Of a stretch of DNA of 7,916 nucleotides, positions 1 through 7,180 are shown one piece after another; position 1 is the first letter of the stretch, and every line of letters starts with the position of its first letter. The stretch is from Holosporales bacterium (GTDB taxonomy: Bacteria > Pseudomonadota > Alphaproteobacteria > RUG11792): contig JAITFF010000045.1 in the NCBI GenBank assembly GCA_031281515.1, positions 1 to 7,916 on the forward strand, given 5' to 3'. Made by a program: the position numbers and the translations under genes. The notes under the pieces are model-generated. The model worked only from the letters and a program-made list of their open reading frames with translations. It searched no databases and was not told the origin of the DNA.

Positions 1-62
1 AGTGGTAGAGCATCTCGTTTACACCGAGGGGGTCGGCGGTTCGAATCCGTCATCGCCCACCA
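1..62 (+). tRNA. tRNA-Val (anticodon TAC), 5' end cut off by the window edge
   Basis: This is the 3' part of a valine tRNA. The anticodon arm is stem 13-17 with 25-29 (TCTCG/CGAGG, one T-G pair) around a seven-base loop at 18-24. The anticodon is TAC at 20-22, which reads GTA and, by wobble, other Val codons. The T arm is stem 35-39/47-51 with loop TTCGAAT at 40-46. The 3' acceptor strand is 52-58, the discriminator base is A59, and CCA is genomically encoded at 60-62. The 5' acceptor strand and part of the D arm, roughly a dozen bases, lie before position 1. The D-loop GG and AGAGC are still visible at 4-11. Identity is read from the anticodon and arm geometry. Confidence 0.95.
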
Positions 63-109
63 TTTGGCGATTCTCTTAGTGGCTGTTTGTACTTTTGTAG
101 TCGGTTCTT

Positions 110-135
110 GCGGACGAAACGGTTTGCCGGTCCGC
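110..135. other. GC-rich hairpin between tRNA-Val and dsbD
   Basis: GCGGAC (110-115) pairs perfectly with GTCCGC (130-135). Inside, CGG (120-122) can pair with CCG (127-129) around a TTTG loop, leaving GAAA as a bulge. No T-run follows, so it is not a standard Rho-independent terminator for the tRNA. It lies just 5' of the candidate TTG and GTG starts of dsbD, so it could be a structured leader or mark processed tRNA trailer RNA. The pairing is seen; any role is inference. Confidence 0.4.
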
Positions 136-142
136 CCGTCGG

Positions 143-1849
143 TTGGGGATACGTCTGGTGCTTCGGGTTCTGTTAGGTAGGTTCGTTGGTTGTTTTCTTT
201 TTCTGATTTGCCAGGTTGCATCTGCCGGTGTCAGTTTTCGAACTTCTGCTAAGGATCTTTCGTCCCTTCCGTCTGGGGAATTATTCGTCGCCGCCGATTT
301 CCAAGTAAAGATTGGTGAACACTTATCGGCTCCGGTTGGCAAGGGAAAGCAGTCGGCCCCTAGGATTGTTTGGAAAAATGCAGAAGTTCTGGAGGTTTTT
401 TGGCCGGAGCATACTGGAATCTCGGATACCGATGGCACGGCCAGTGGATACTTCGGGTATACGAACGATTTCTCTTTGTTGTTTGCTTTGAGGATATTGG
501 ACCCATCGAAGCCAATTGAGTATGACATGACATATGTATCGTGCGGAGATGCATGCGTGCCATACATAAGCTCCGGAACTTTGTTGCTGAATGGACTGCT
601 CCTATCGGAGGAAATTGAAAAAATCGTCGGTCCATCAGAAATTCCGTTCGAAAATTTCGTGATAGCCATTTTGCTGGGAATCCTGGGAGGCCTGATTTTA
701 AATTGTATGCCTTGTGTATTCCCGATTATATCAATCAAACTATTTTCGATCGCAAAGACGGCAACTGGAAGCAAGAAGGGTATTCGCAGACACGGCATAT
801 CCGTATCGATGGGAATAATACTAACCTTCCTAACGTTGGGGATAATCCTCCTGATCCTTAGGCAATCAATAGGGGGAATTGGATGGGGTTTTTATATGCA
901 GAGCCCTACCTTCGTGTTCTGCATTCTACTGATTTTCCTATTGTGTGGACTGAATTTTTTCAACCTTCTTCATCTCAAAATTCCAGTTTCAATTAAACCT
1001 ACGATCTTGCCGCTTGATCGGGCCTATGTCGGGTCATTTGCTAGTGGTGTATTTGGAGCCGTATCCTCAGCGGCTTGTGTCGGCCCATTCGCTGGGATGG
1101 CAGTCGCTTCGGCGTTGTTATATGGCTCTCCACTGCAATCATGCTGTATTTTTTCGGCGATTGGGGTCGGTTCAGCCATACCTTTCCTTCTAATTTCCTT
1201 GTTTCCGGGTTGCCTAAACCTTTTCCCGAAACCCGGACGCTGGCTATCAATTTTCAAAGAATTTATGGGCTTTGCGATGTTGTTTTCTTGCGTTTGGCCA
1301 ATCTGGACTTTATTAACTCAAATTGACGTCGAAAATGTGGTATTGATTCTGATGTCTCTTATTGCTACGGCAATGTTCTTCTGGATTTTAAACCAATCTA
1401 AAGATTCAAAGTTTTTTACGGCTCTGGCTGCGTCTGGTTTGATTTGTTCCGTTGTATTCGGCCTATTTGTATCCACGAACAATAATGAAGTCGATGGAAT
1501 AATATGGGAGAATTACTCGGATGAGAAATTCGATAATGCCATCGCTGAAAATAGACCGATATTCTTGAATTTCACTGCTTCGTGGTGCATAAACTGCCAG
1601 TTCAATCGTCGTGTTTTTAAGGACCAAGAAATTGTTGGGGCCTTCAAACGAGACAACATATTGGCCATGCAGTGTGATTGGTCGCGCCGAGATGGAAAAG
1701 TAACTCAATTACTGAGGAAGTACGGAGCGGCCGCCGTCCCGCTATACGTCTATCACCCTTCAGGATATACAAATTACAAAATTCTTCCAAATATACTCAC
1801 GAAAAATAATGTATTAAAGGAAATTACAGGAGTACCCAATGAAAAATAA
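143..1849 (+). CDS. dsbD: DsbD/ScsB-family transmembrane thiol:disulfide interchange protein
   Basis: Inner-membrane reductase that carries electrons from cytoplasmic thioredoxin to periplasmic thiol proteins. All three family parts are present. A signal peptide ends near A28. A periplasmic N-terminal domain (about 30-160) has a Cys pair C134/C138 in a YVSCGDACVP context. A membrane domain of about eight segments (about 170-445) holds C191 in LNCMPCVFP and C312 in AACVGPF, the expected buried pair. A C-terminal thioredoxin domain (about 465-560) has WCINC (C482/C485) and a VP cis-proline at 533. At 568 residues it is close to E. coli DsbD. The CDWSRRD and AAAVPLYVY stretches look more like ScsB-type alphaproteobacterial members. 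The longest frame starts at TTG 143 without an SD. GTG at 158 has GGGGA at 145-149 eight bases upstream and keeps the signal peptide, so it may be the true start. It overlaps lspA by 11 bases. The exact client (cytochrome c or other thiol proteins) cannot be told from sequence. Confidence 0.9.
   Translation: MGIRLVLRVLLGRFVGCFLFLICQVASAGVSFRTSAKDLSSLPSGELFVAADFQVKIGEHLSAPVGKGKQSAPRIVWKNAEVLEVFWPEHTGISDTDGTASGYFGYTNDFSLLFALRILDPSKPIEYDMTYVSCGDACVPYISSGTLLLNGLLLSEEIEKIVGPSEIPFENFVIAILLGILGGLILNCMPCVFPIISIKLFSIAKTATGSKKGIRRHGISVSMGIILTFLTLGIILLILRQSIGGIGWGFYMQSPTFVFCILLIFLLCGLNFFNLLHLKIPVSIKPTILPLDRAYVGSFASGVFGAVSSAACVGPFAGMAVASALLYGSPLQSCCIFSAIGVGSAIPFLLISLFPGCLNLFPKPGRWLSIFKEFMGFAMLFSCVWPIWTLLTQIDVENVVLILMSLIATAMFFWILNQSKDSKFFTALAASGLICSVVFGLFVSTNNNEVDGIIWENYSDEKFDNAIAENRPIFLNFTASWCINCQFNRRVFKDQEIVGAFKRDNILAMQCDWSRRDGKVTQLLRKYGAAAVPLYVYHPSGYTNYKILPNILTKNNVLKEITGVPNEK
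1828..1832 (+). promoter_or_regulatory. Ribosome binding site of lspA
   Basis: AGGAG lies six bases before the lspA ATG at 1839 and inside the 3' end of dsbD. It fixes the lspA start and suggests translation coupled to dsbD. Confidence 0.8.
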
Positions 1850-2315
1850 GCAGATCTCGGCTTTTTGTTTTCTTTTATTTTTTTTCATAATAGTTTTTGA
1901 TCAGGCCACAAAGTGGAGTGTTCTTGCCTTTTTGTACCCGGGGCAAGTAGTCGATGTATTTCCCTCGTTCTTTAACCTGGTACTAGTAATGAATTCTGGG
2001 ACGAGCTTCGGCCTATTATCTCCACATACGAGAGCAGAATTTTATTTGATTATCGTGGCGACGATATTGTGTACTCTATTTCTATTTTACCTCTTTTTCA
2101 AGCTTAGGACGGTTATTGAAAAGGTTTTGTGTATCTTTATTACTGGGGGCGCCATTGGAAATTTGATCGATAGGTTCTGCCACGGAGCGGTCGTTGACTT
2201 TATCGACTTACACTACAAAGGGTGGCACTGGCCGGCCTTTAATGTCGCCGATTCTTTTATTTCGATTGGCGCCATTTCTCTTTTGGTGTATAACCTATTT
2301 TGCGCTAAGGAGTAA
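1839..2315 (+). CDS. lspA: Lipoprotein signal peptidase (signal peptidase II)
   Basis: Inner-membrane aspartyl protease that removes the signal peptide from diacylglyceryl-modified prolipoproteins. At 158 residues it has normal length. Family blocks appear in order: DQATKW at 21-26, the NSGTSFG box at 52-58, GGAIGNLIDR at 103-112, and VVDFIDLHY to FNVADS at 118-139. The catalytic aspartates should be D120 (VVDFI) and D138 (NVADS), by comparison with the known LspA dyad. Four hydrophobic segments (about 5-22, 66-88, 93-110, 134-155) match the family topology. The ATG start has a good SD and overlaps the end of dsbD by 11 bases, so the two are probably one operon. lspA often sits next to ileS in other proteobacteria, but not here. 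A lipoprotein that LspA should process is encoded just downstream on the other strand. Confidence 0.96.
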   Translation: MKNKQISAFCFLLFFFIIVFDQATKWSVLAFLYPGQVVDVFPSFFNLVLVMNSGTSFGLLSPHTRAEFYLIIVATILCTLFLFYLFFKLRTVIEKVLCIFITGGAIGNLIDRFCHGAVVDFIDLHYKGWHWPAFNVADSFISIGAISLLVYNLFCAKE

Positions 2316-2325
2316 TAAAACTCCT
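2308..2325. other. Hairpin over the lspA stop codon
   Basis: AGGAGT (2308-2313) and ACTCCT (2320-2325) form a perfect six-pair stem with loop AATAAA that encloses most of the TAA stop. It overlaps a perfect ten-base palindrome, TCCTGCAGGA (2322-2331). A second small hairpin, TCCACA/TGTGGA with a TTT loop, follows at 2337-2351. None has a T-tract. They may protect the 3' end of the message or be chance. Confidence 0.3.
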
Positions 2326-2401
2326 GCAGGATCGTCTCCACATTTTGTGGACCCCCTTTATATTCGGATACCTCTAAATGGCGGAAGATTTTGGGAGTGT
2401 G

Positions 2402-2437
2402 GTCAGCTGATGAGGCGGTTTTTAAGCTGGTGTTTTT
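2402..2437 (+). terminator. Candidate Rho-independent terminator for dsbD-lspA
   Basis: CAGCT (2404-2408) pairs with AGCTG (2425-2429), and two wobble pairs can extend the stem outward. TTTTT follows at 2433-2437. The loop is long (16 bases) and the stem is short, so this is only a plausible weak terminator. Its position 90-120 bases after the lspA stop fits. Confidence 0.35.
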
Positions 2438-2456
2438 GGCATTGCAAAGTGCCCAG

Positions 2457-2497
2457 AAAAAATGGACAATGCCGATAAAAGAGAATGGAAATTGTCC
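2457..2497 (-). terminator. Rho-independent terminator of the rimP-nusA-infB-lptE operon
   Basis: Read on the minus strand, GGACAAT (2497-2491) pairs with ATTGTCC (2470-2464), a perfect seven-pair stem. After one A it is followed by six T (2462-2457). The loop is long at 20 bases. It lies about 40 bases after the lipoprotein stop at 2535, where the operon should end. The geometry is seen; activity is inferred. Confidence 0.6.
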
Positions 2498-2534
2498 CTA
2501 AACCAGATTGCTTGAAACATCACTGTCTGTCAGA

Positions 2535-3065
2535 TTAAGTCCTGTTTTTTACATCCAGGTCTTCTTCCATAATATCTGGCTCTGAAAGGTTGGAAAGAAA
2601 TCTAATATTTAACGCTATGGCGTGGCCCAAATCATTCAACAGCACGTCAATTGAAGCCTTTCTTGATGCTAATCCTGAGTATGGAAATTCATCGCTGACA
2701 TCGTACATCGCAATGGAATCCACTGAATTTTTACTGACAAGATTACCCTTATCATCGTATATCTCGATCGTGGCCACCATCTTTATGTGTTCTTTGATAA
2801 TCTCCAGCTCCGAGAAGGCAGCCGGTTCATCCAAATCGGTGACTGTGACCTTAATCTTGAGTTTGCGGAGATCTATACCGAATGTTGACAGATCCCTTTC
2901 GACGACTTCTCTCAGCCTAAACTGATAATACGGATCCGCCCTAATATCGATGACCGGAGTCCTGGCATTCAATCCATCGTCCTCAAGAAGATATCGAGTC
3001 GACGAGCATCCACTCAACAGAAATGCTAATCCACAGACCGCGTTTTTAAAATGATTTCGTAGCAC
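2535..3065 (-). CDS. lptE: Outer-membrane lipoprotein, probable LPS-assembly protein LptE
   Basis: A 176-residue prolipoprotein. It has a short basic N-terminus, a hydrophobic stretch (A9-L17) and lipobox LSGC, with C20 as the lipidated residue. The mature part resembles alphaproteobacterial LptE, the lipoprotein that plugs the LptD translocon for LPS at the outer membrane. There is a KVTVTDL strand near 72-78, a charged segment, an EIYDDKGNLVSKNSV strand-turn-strand near 101-115, then YDVSDEFPYSGLASRKASIDVLLNDLG, which recalls the family's Y-V-x-SPYA...A...A...LA pattern, and a final helix. This likeness is remote and from memory, so the lipoprotein call is firm and the LptE call is moderate. 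The start is GTG at 3065 inside infB, giving a 40-base overlap. The nearest SD-like AGAGGG is 12 bases away, so translation may depend on infB. A later TTG (codon 17) would destroy the signal peptide. It lies where rbfA often does. Confidence 0.6.
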   Translation of the reverse strand: MLRNHFKNAVCGLAFLLSGCSSTRYLLEDDGLNARTPVIDIRADPYYQFRLREVVERDLSTFGIDLRKLKIKVTVTDLDEPAAFSELEIIKEHIKMVATIEIYDDKGNLVSKNSVDSIAMYDVSDEFPYSGLASRKASIDVLLNDLGHAIALNIRFLSNLSEPDIMEEDLDVKNRT

Positions 3066-5659
3066 TCGATTTGGTCGCCCTCTGAAAAATCGTTAAACCC
3101 ATCCGCCAAAATCCCGCATTCGTGAGATTGTTTTGATTCTTTGATCTCATCCTTTTCGTGTTTCATCGACTTAATTTTACCCTCAAAAATGCATTTCCCA
3201 CCTCGCATTACTTTTATCTTGGAATCACCACGTTTAACAGTTCCATCGACGACACAGCAGCCAGCGATCGTTCCGATGCGACTGATAGAAAATATTTTTC
3301 TGACGTCTGCTGTTCCGATGTAATGTTCTTCTGCTATGGGGGACAACATCGATGCCATGATTTCCTTCAGATCTTCCGTTACACGATAGATGATGTTATG
3401 GTGCAAGGTTTTGATTCCGTATAATTTTGCCAAATTCTTCGCGGCTACTGTTGCGTTGGTATTAAATCCGATAATAATGGCCCCTGTATTTTTGGCGAAA
3501 TCGACGTCGCTTTCACTGATAATTCCGACCCCTCTGTCGACTACTTGAACATTGATCTCAGGATGCTGAATGGCATCGACTGAGGCCACGATCGCCTCCA
3601 GAGAGCCGAATACGTCAGCCTTAATGAATATATTTAGATTAGAAACGCCACTCCCCTCATCGCTCATCATCTGATCAATCGATTTGGTAACGGCCCTTTT
3701 GGTGGCTGCTCCTGATGTCACCCTCTGCCTATACTCGGCAATTTCTCTGGCTTTTTGTTCGCTATCCAATACCGACAGAACATCTCCAGGTTCCGAAGAC
3801 GAATTAAATCCAACTATTTCGATTGGATCCGATGGGAAAGCTACTTCGATTCGATTCCCCTTATCGTCGTAAATAATTCTAACCTTCCCAAATGAGTCAC
3901 CAGCCACGAAAATATCACCACTCGACAAAGTTCCGCGTTGAATAACGACGGAGGCGATAATTCCGCGCCCCTTGTCTATCCTTGATTCGAGAACGGTTCC
4001 GACGGCTTTCCTGTTCTTATTAGCCTTTAGTTCCATCATTTCCGATTGCAATAAGATAACATCCAACAAGCCATCCAAATTTTTGCCATGAAGGGCTGAA
4101 ATCTCAACACTCAACACGTCTCCACCAAAATCTTCGAGTATGACGTCCTGAGCCAGCAGCTCCGACTTTAATCTATCAACATTGATGTTTGGCTTATCGA
4201 TTTTGTTTATCGCAACAACGATGGGAACTTTATACGCTTTGGCCTGATGTATGACTTCGATCGTTTGATCTTTAACTCCATCGTCAGCCGCGACGACGAG
4301 AACGATGATATCCGTCAACCCGGCTCCCCTCGATCGCATTCCGGAAAATGCTGCGTGACCCGGAGTATCGATACAGGTTATTTTCTTACCGCTCTTCGAT
4401 GTTATCTGATAAGCGGCGACCCCTTGAGTAATACCGCCCGCCTCCTTCCGCGCGACGTTCGTATTCCTGAGGGCATCCAGAAGGGTCGTCTTCCCGTGAT
4501 CAACATGCCCCATAATGGCAATGATTGGAGGCCTGACCTCCATCGTTTCCGGATCATCGACAGTGCTTAATAGCTCATTTTCAACATCGGCTTCAGAAAC
4601 TCTTTTCGGGGTATGGCCAAATTCCCCACAAAGCACCTCGGCGGTATCTCCATCAATTTTTTGATTAACGGTGGCGATAGTGCCGATAGACATGAGGTAC
4701 TTAATAACTTCGGACGACCTAACGGCCATCCTATTCGCCAGCTCTCCGATCGTAATACTGTCGGGGATACTAACTTCACGGACCACCCTCGTGGTATCGT
4801 TGTTTTGACCAAAATTTTTCTGCTTCATCCTGGAACGCTTCAAAGAAGCCATAGACCTCGAGCGTCCCTCGGGTTCGCTATTCAGAACGCGATCCAGAAT
4901 CGCCCTCGAAACACGCCGTCCGCCACTATCTTTCTTGTCGGTAAAATTACTTCTGACCGATAGTTTCCCCCTCTTATTCGACGAATCATCATCTGCACCG
5001 CTCCTCGGTTTTGCCCTGTTATTACCGCCAGTGGGACTCGGCTGTTGCTGCTTTTCTCGTGGCACTCCTTGAGATGCAGCGGCTGGTGTCGACGACGGAG
5101 ATGATGGAGGGTTCGATGCGGGAGAACCGCGCTTCTGATCATCTCCGTACATTCTAAATACTACTGGACTTGAATTAGCTACGATCTCTTCTGCGGTCTG
5201 CTTTTTCGGTTTCTGAGCTGCAGTGGGTTTCTCTCTGACGGTTTCTGGCTGATGCTTATTCGCCTCACTCGTTCGAACCTCTCCTACCGGTCCACCGTCG
5301 ACCTCCTCAGGATGACCTGATCTGTTTCCTCGAGGCAGCTGTTCCGAATAGGAAACTTCTTCCTCCATCTCGTCTTCTTTCATGGCCTCTTGTAAGGCCT
5401 TGACCCGAGCCTTGAATTCCCGATCGGTAAGGTTTCCATGAGATGGTTGCTGACCAAAATCGATACCAGGCAAGATCGGCCCAGAGTCATCAGGACCATC
5501 TGCTTCGATAGTCAAGCCCGACCTTTTTCTCTTTATTTCCACTTCAACGGTTCTATTCCCGGTGGCACCTTTCCTGGGACTGATATCAACGGCCGATTTC
5601 AGGGATATAGTCTGCCTATTTTCGCTCCCGTTATTCTTTTGATCATTACTATCTGCCAT
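3026..5659 (-). CDS. infB: Translation initiation factor IF-2
   Basis: GTPase that places fMet-tRNA on the 30S subunit and promotes 50S joining. At 877 residues it has typical alphaproteobacterial length. The N-terminus carries an alphaproteobacterial-style segment (RQTISLKS... to EIKRKRSG, about 15-48), a charged helix (about 79-101), and a Ser/Pro/Gln-rich disordered linker (about 105-245). IF2_N lies at about 298-350. The G domain has G1 GHVDHGKT 384-391, G3 DTPGH 431-435, G4 NKID 485-488 and G5 SAL 521-523. Domain II, the IF-2 domain (about 675-770), and the C-terminal fMet-tRNA-binding barrel (about 780-875, with ECGI at 847-850) complete it. Switch I reads GGITQGVAAY where nearly all bacterial IF-2 have GGITQHIGAY. 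ATG at 5659 directly follows the nusA TAG with no gap; GAGGG lies ten bases upstream. No ylxR separates it from nusA, and the downstream lipoprotein starts within it. Confidence 0.98.
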   Translation of the reverse strand: MADSNDQKNNGSENRQTISLKSAVDISPRKGATGNRTVEVEIKRKRSGLTIEADGPDDSGPILPGIDFGQQPSHGNLTDREFKARVKALQEAMKEDEMEEEVSYSEQLPRGNRSGHPEEVDGGPVGEVRTSEANKHQPETVREKPTAAQKPKKQTAEEIVANSSPVVFRMYGDDQKRGSPASNPPSSPSSTPAAASQGVPREKQQQPSPTGGNNRAKPRSGADDDSSNKRGKLSVRSNFTDKKDSGGRRVSRAILDRVLNSEPEGRSRSMASLKRSRMKQKNFGQNNDTTRVVREVSIPDSITIGELANRMAVRSSEVIKYLMSIGTIATVNQKIDGDTAEVLCGEFGHTPKRVSEADVENELLSTVDDPETMEVRPPIIAIMGHVDHGKTTLLDALRNTNVARKEAGGITQGVAAYQITSKSGKKITCIDTPGHAAFSGMRSRGAGLTDIIVLVVAADDGVKDQTIEVIHQAKAYKVPIVVAINKIDKPNINVDRLKSELLAQDVILEDFGGDVLSVEISALHGKNLDGLLDVILLQSEMMELKANKNRKAVGTVLESRIDKGRGIIASVVIQRGTLSSGDIFVAGDSFGKVRIIYDDKGNRIEVAFPSDPIEIVGFNSSSEPGDVLSVLDSEQKAREIAEYRQRVTSGAATKRAVTKSIDQMMSDEGSGVSNLNIFIKADVFGSLEAIVASVDAIQHPEINVQVVDRGVGIISESDVDFAKNTGAIIIGFNTNATVAAKNLAKLYGIKTLHHNIIYRVTEDLKEIMASMLSPIAEEHYIGTADVRKIFSISRIGTIAGCCVVDGTVKRGDSKIKVMRGGKCIFEGKIKSMKHEKDEIKESKQSHECGILADGFNDFSEGDQIECYEIILKTRSVD

Positions 5660-7180
5660 CTAGAACCAACCCTCGCGAACTTTCATGATGAGTGTCTCGG
5701 CCTCACGTTTATTCAACAAATCTCCGGTTATATCCAACAATTCATCCGTAGACAAAGACCCCAGATCATCGAGAGTCTTTATGCCCTCCTTCACCAACAA
5801 CTCCAATAAATCAATTCTAAGTAATTTATATTCCATTAAATCTTTCGCTACACCCTGCTCGATACATAATTTTTCAATTTCTGCTCGTTTCTTTTCCATT
5901 GCCGTTACTGCGCGTCGACTAATCTCATTCGCTATATCTTCATCGAATCCCTCGATGGAGGTAAGCTCAGCAGGTGAAGCGCTCGCCAAATCCTCGATGC
6001 TGGAGAATCCTTCTCCCATCAGAAGCCTGGCTACCATATCATCGACATCGAGATTTTCTATGAATATGTTCCTAATCCTGTTGCTCTCCCTTGCCCTATT
6101 TTCCGCATCTTCCTTTTCTGTGGTAACACTAATAGTCCATCCCGTGAGTTTAGAAGCCAATCTTACGTTCTGTCCTCTCCGGCCAATGGCAGCACTCAAC
6201 TGATCGTCCGGGACGACGGCCTCTACCTTATTTCCAGATTCCTCCATGACAATTCTTGAAACAGCGGCGGGGGCCAGGCTATTCACGATAAAGATGGCCG
6301 GGTTGTCGGACCATTGGACGATATCAATTCGCTCCCCTCTAAGCTCATCGACGACGGCCTGCACCCTCGATCCCTTCGTCCCGACACACGCCCCAATTGG
6401 GTCCAGGCTTGTATCAGAAGTAGCAACCGCGATTTTGGCCTTACTCCCTGGATCACGAGCAATTGATATTATTTTTACGATGCCATCGTAGATCTCCGGC
6501 ACCTCTTGTTCAAACAGTTTTCTCAAAAAATTTGGATTAGTCCTAGAAAGGTGGAGTAATGGCCCGGTCTGATCCTTATTCAACCCACTCAATAAAACCT
6601 TTATCCTATCTCCAGCCTTAAAAATCTCATTCGGAATTAATTCAGATTTCCTAATGACACCCTCAGTCCTTCCGATATCGATGATAATATCGGAAAACTC
6701 GACTCTCTTTACGATGCCGGTTATGATTTCTCCGATTCTGCCCTCAAATTCTTCATATTGCTTTTTTCTTTCTGCAGATTTTACCTTCTGGACGATGATC
6801 TGCCTCGCTACCTGAGCTCCAATTCTCCCAAAATCGATCGCCGGTAGCTGGTCATTAATCGAGTCTCCAATCTTCGCGTCCGGGTTCAGCCGAAGAGCAT
6901 CCAATAACGATATTTCCACATTCCTATCTTCGACATTGTCGACGACCTTCAATGCCCTATAAATTTCGATATCGCCAGTCTTCCGGTTGATTGTTACTTT
7001 TAATTCTCGCTCTTCACCATACTTCATTTGAGCAGTTTTAAGAATCGCGCACTCCATTGCGCTCAGGATCTCCTCCCGATCTATTCCCTTATCCCTTGCG
7101 ACGATGTCTGCAACCTGCAAAATCTCGTTCTTAGCAGCTACATCATGAACCTTTGATTCTGCTTTTATCTTTTTGCTCAC
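5660..7180 (-). CDS. nusA: Transcription termination/antitermination factor NusA
   Basis: RNA polymerase-binding factor acting in pausing, termination and antitermination. Its 506 residues follow the family order. The N-terminal RNAP-binding domain is at about 15-140, an S1 domain at about 146-212 (GRIGEIITGIVKRV...), and KH1 at about 245-300 with GACVGTKGSRVQ. KH2 is at about 310-355 with AAIGRRGQNVRLASKLTGW. Two acidic repeats with helix-hairpin-helix character lie at about 373-425 and 448-504, ending in VREGWF. Two repeats are typical of proteobacteria. The start is GTG at 7180, supported by GGGAGA eight bases upstream; it overlaps the end of rimP by 38 bases. The stop TAG abuts the infB ATG. 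This is the classic rimP-nusA-infB order, here without ylxR. Confidence 0.98.
   Translation of the reverse strand: MSKKIKAESKVHDVAAKNEILQVADIVARDKGIDREEILSAMECAILKTAQMKYGEERELKVTINRKTGDIEIYRALKVVDNVEDRNVEISLLDALRLNPDAKIGDSINDQLPAIDFGRIGAQVARQIIVQKVKSAERKKQYEEFEGRIGEIITGIVKRVEFSDIIIDIGRTEGVIRKSELIPNEIFKAGDRIKVLLSGLNKDQTGPLLHLSRTNPNFLRKLFEQEVPEIYDGIVKIISIARDPGSKAKIAVATSDTSLDPIGACVGTKGSRVQAVVDELRGERIDIVQWSDNPAIFIVNSLAPAAVSRIVMEESGNKVEAVVPDDQLSAAIGRRGQNVRLASKLTGWTISVTTEKEDAENRARESNRIRNIFIENLDVDDMVARLLMGEGFSSIEDLASASPAELTSIEGFDEDIANEISRRAVTAMEKKRAEIEKLCIEQGVAKDLMEYKLLRIDLLELLVKEGIKTLDDLGSLSTDELLDITGDLLNKREAETLIMKVREGWF

Noticed and set aside
64..92. TTGGCG as a -35 element for a dsbD promoter after the tRNA
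   Set aside because: The hexamer 17 bases downstream (TTGTAC) matches the -10 consensus at only two positions.
76..798. Long minus-strand frame of 240 codons opposite dsbD
   Set aside because: It lies antisense to a well-recognised gene with all family motifs. Its translation shows no domain and has a low-complexity basic end, so it is a shadow.
2438..2453. GGCATT-GCAA-AGTGCC hairpin as a terminator
   Set aside because: No T-tract follows on either strand: A-rich sequence lies 3' on the plus strand and AAAAAC on the minus strand. It may only be a spacer between two other terminators.
2194..2478. Plus-strand frame running from inside lspA into the convergent spacer
   Set aside because: Most of it is lspA in another frame. 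The remainder crosses both candidate terminators, and no SD or motif supports it.
4613..5142. Overlapping frames on both strands within the IF-2 linker region
   Set aside because: The linker is compositionally biased, which keeps other frames open. IF-2 is continuous through it.
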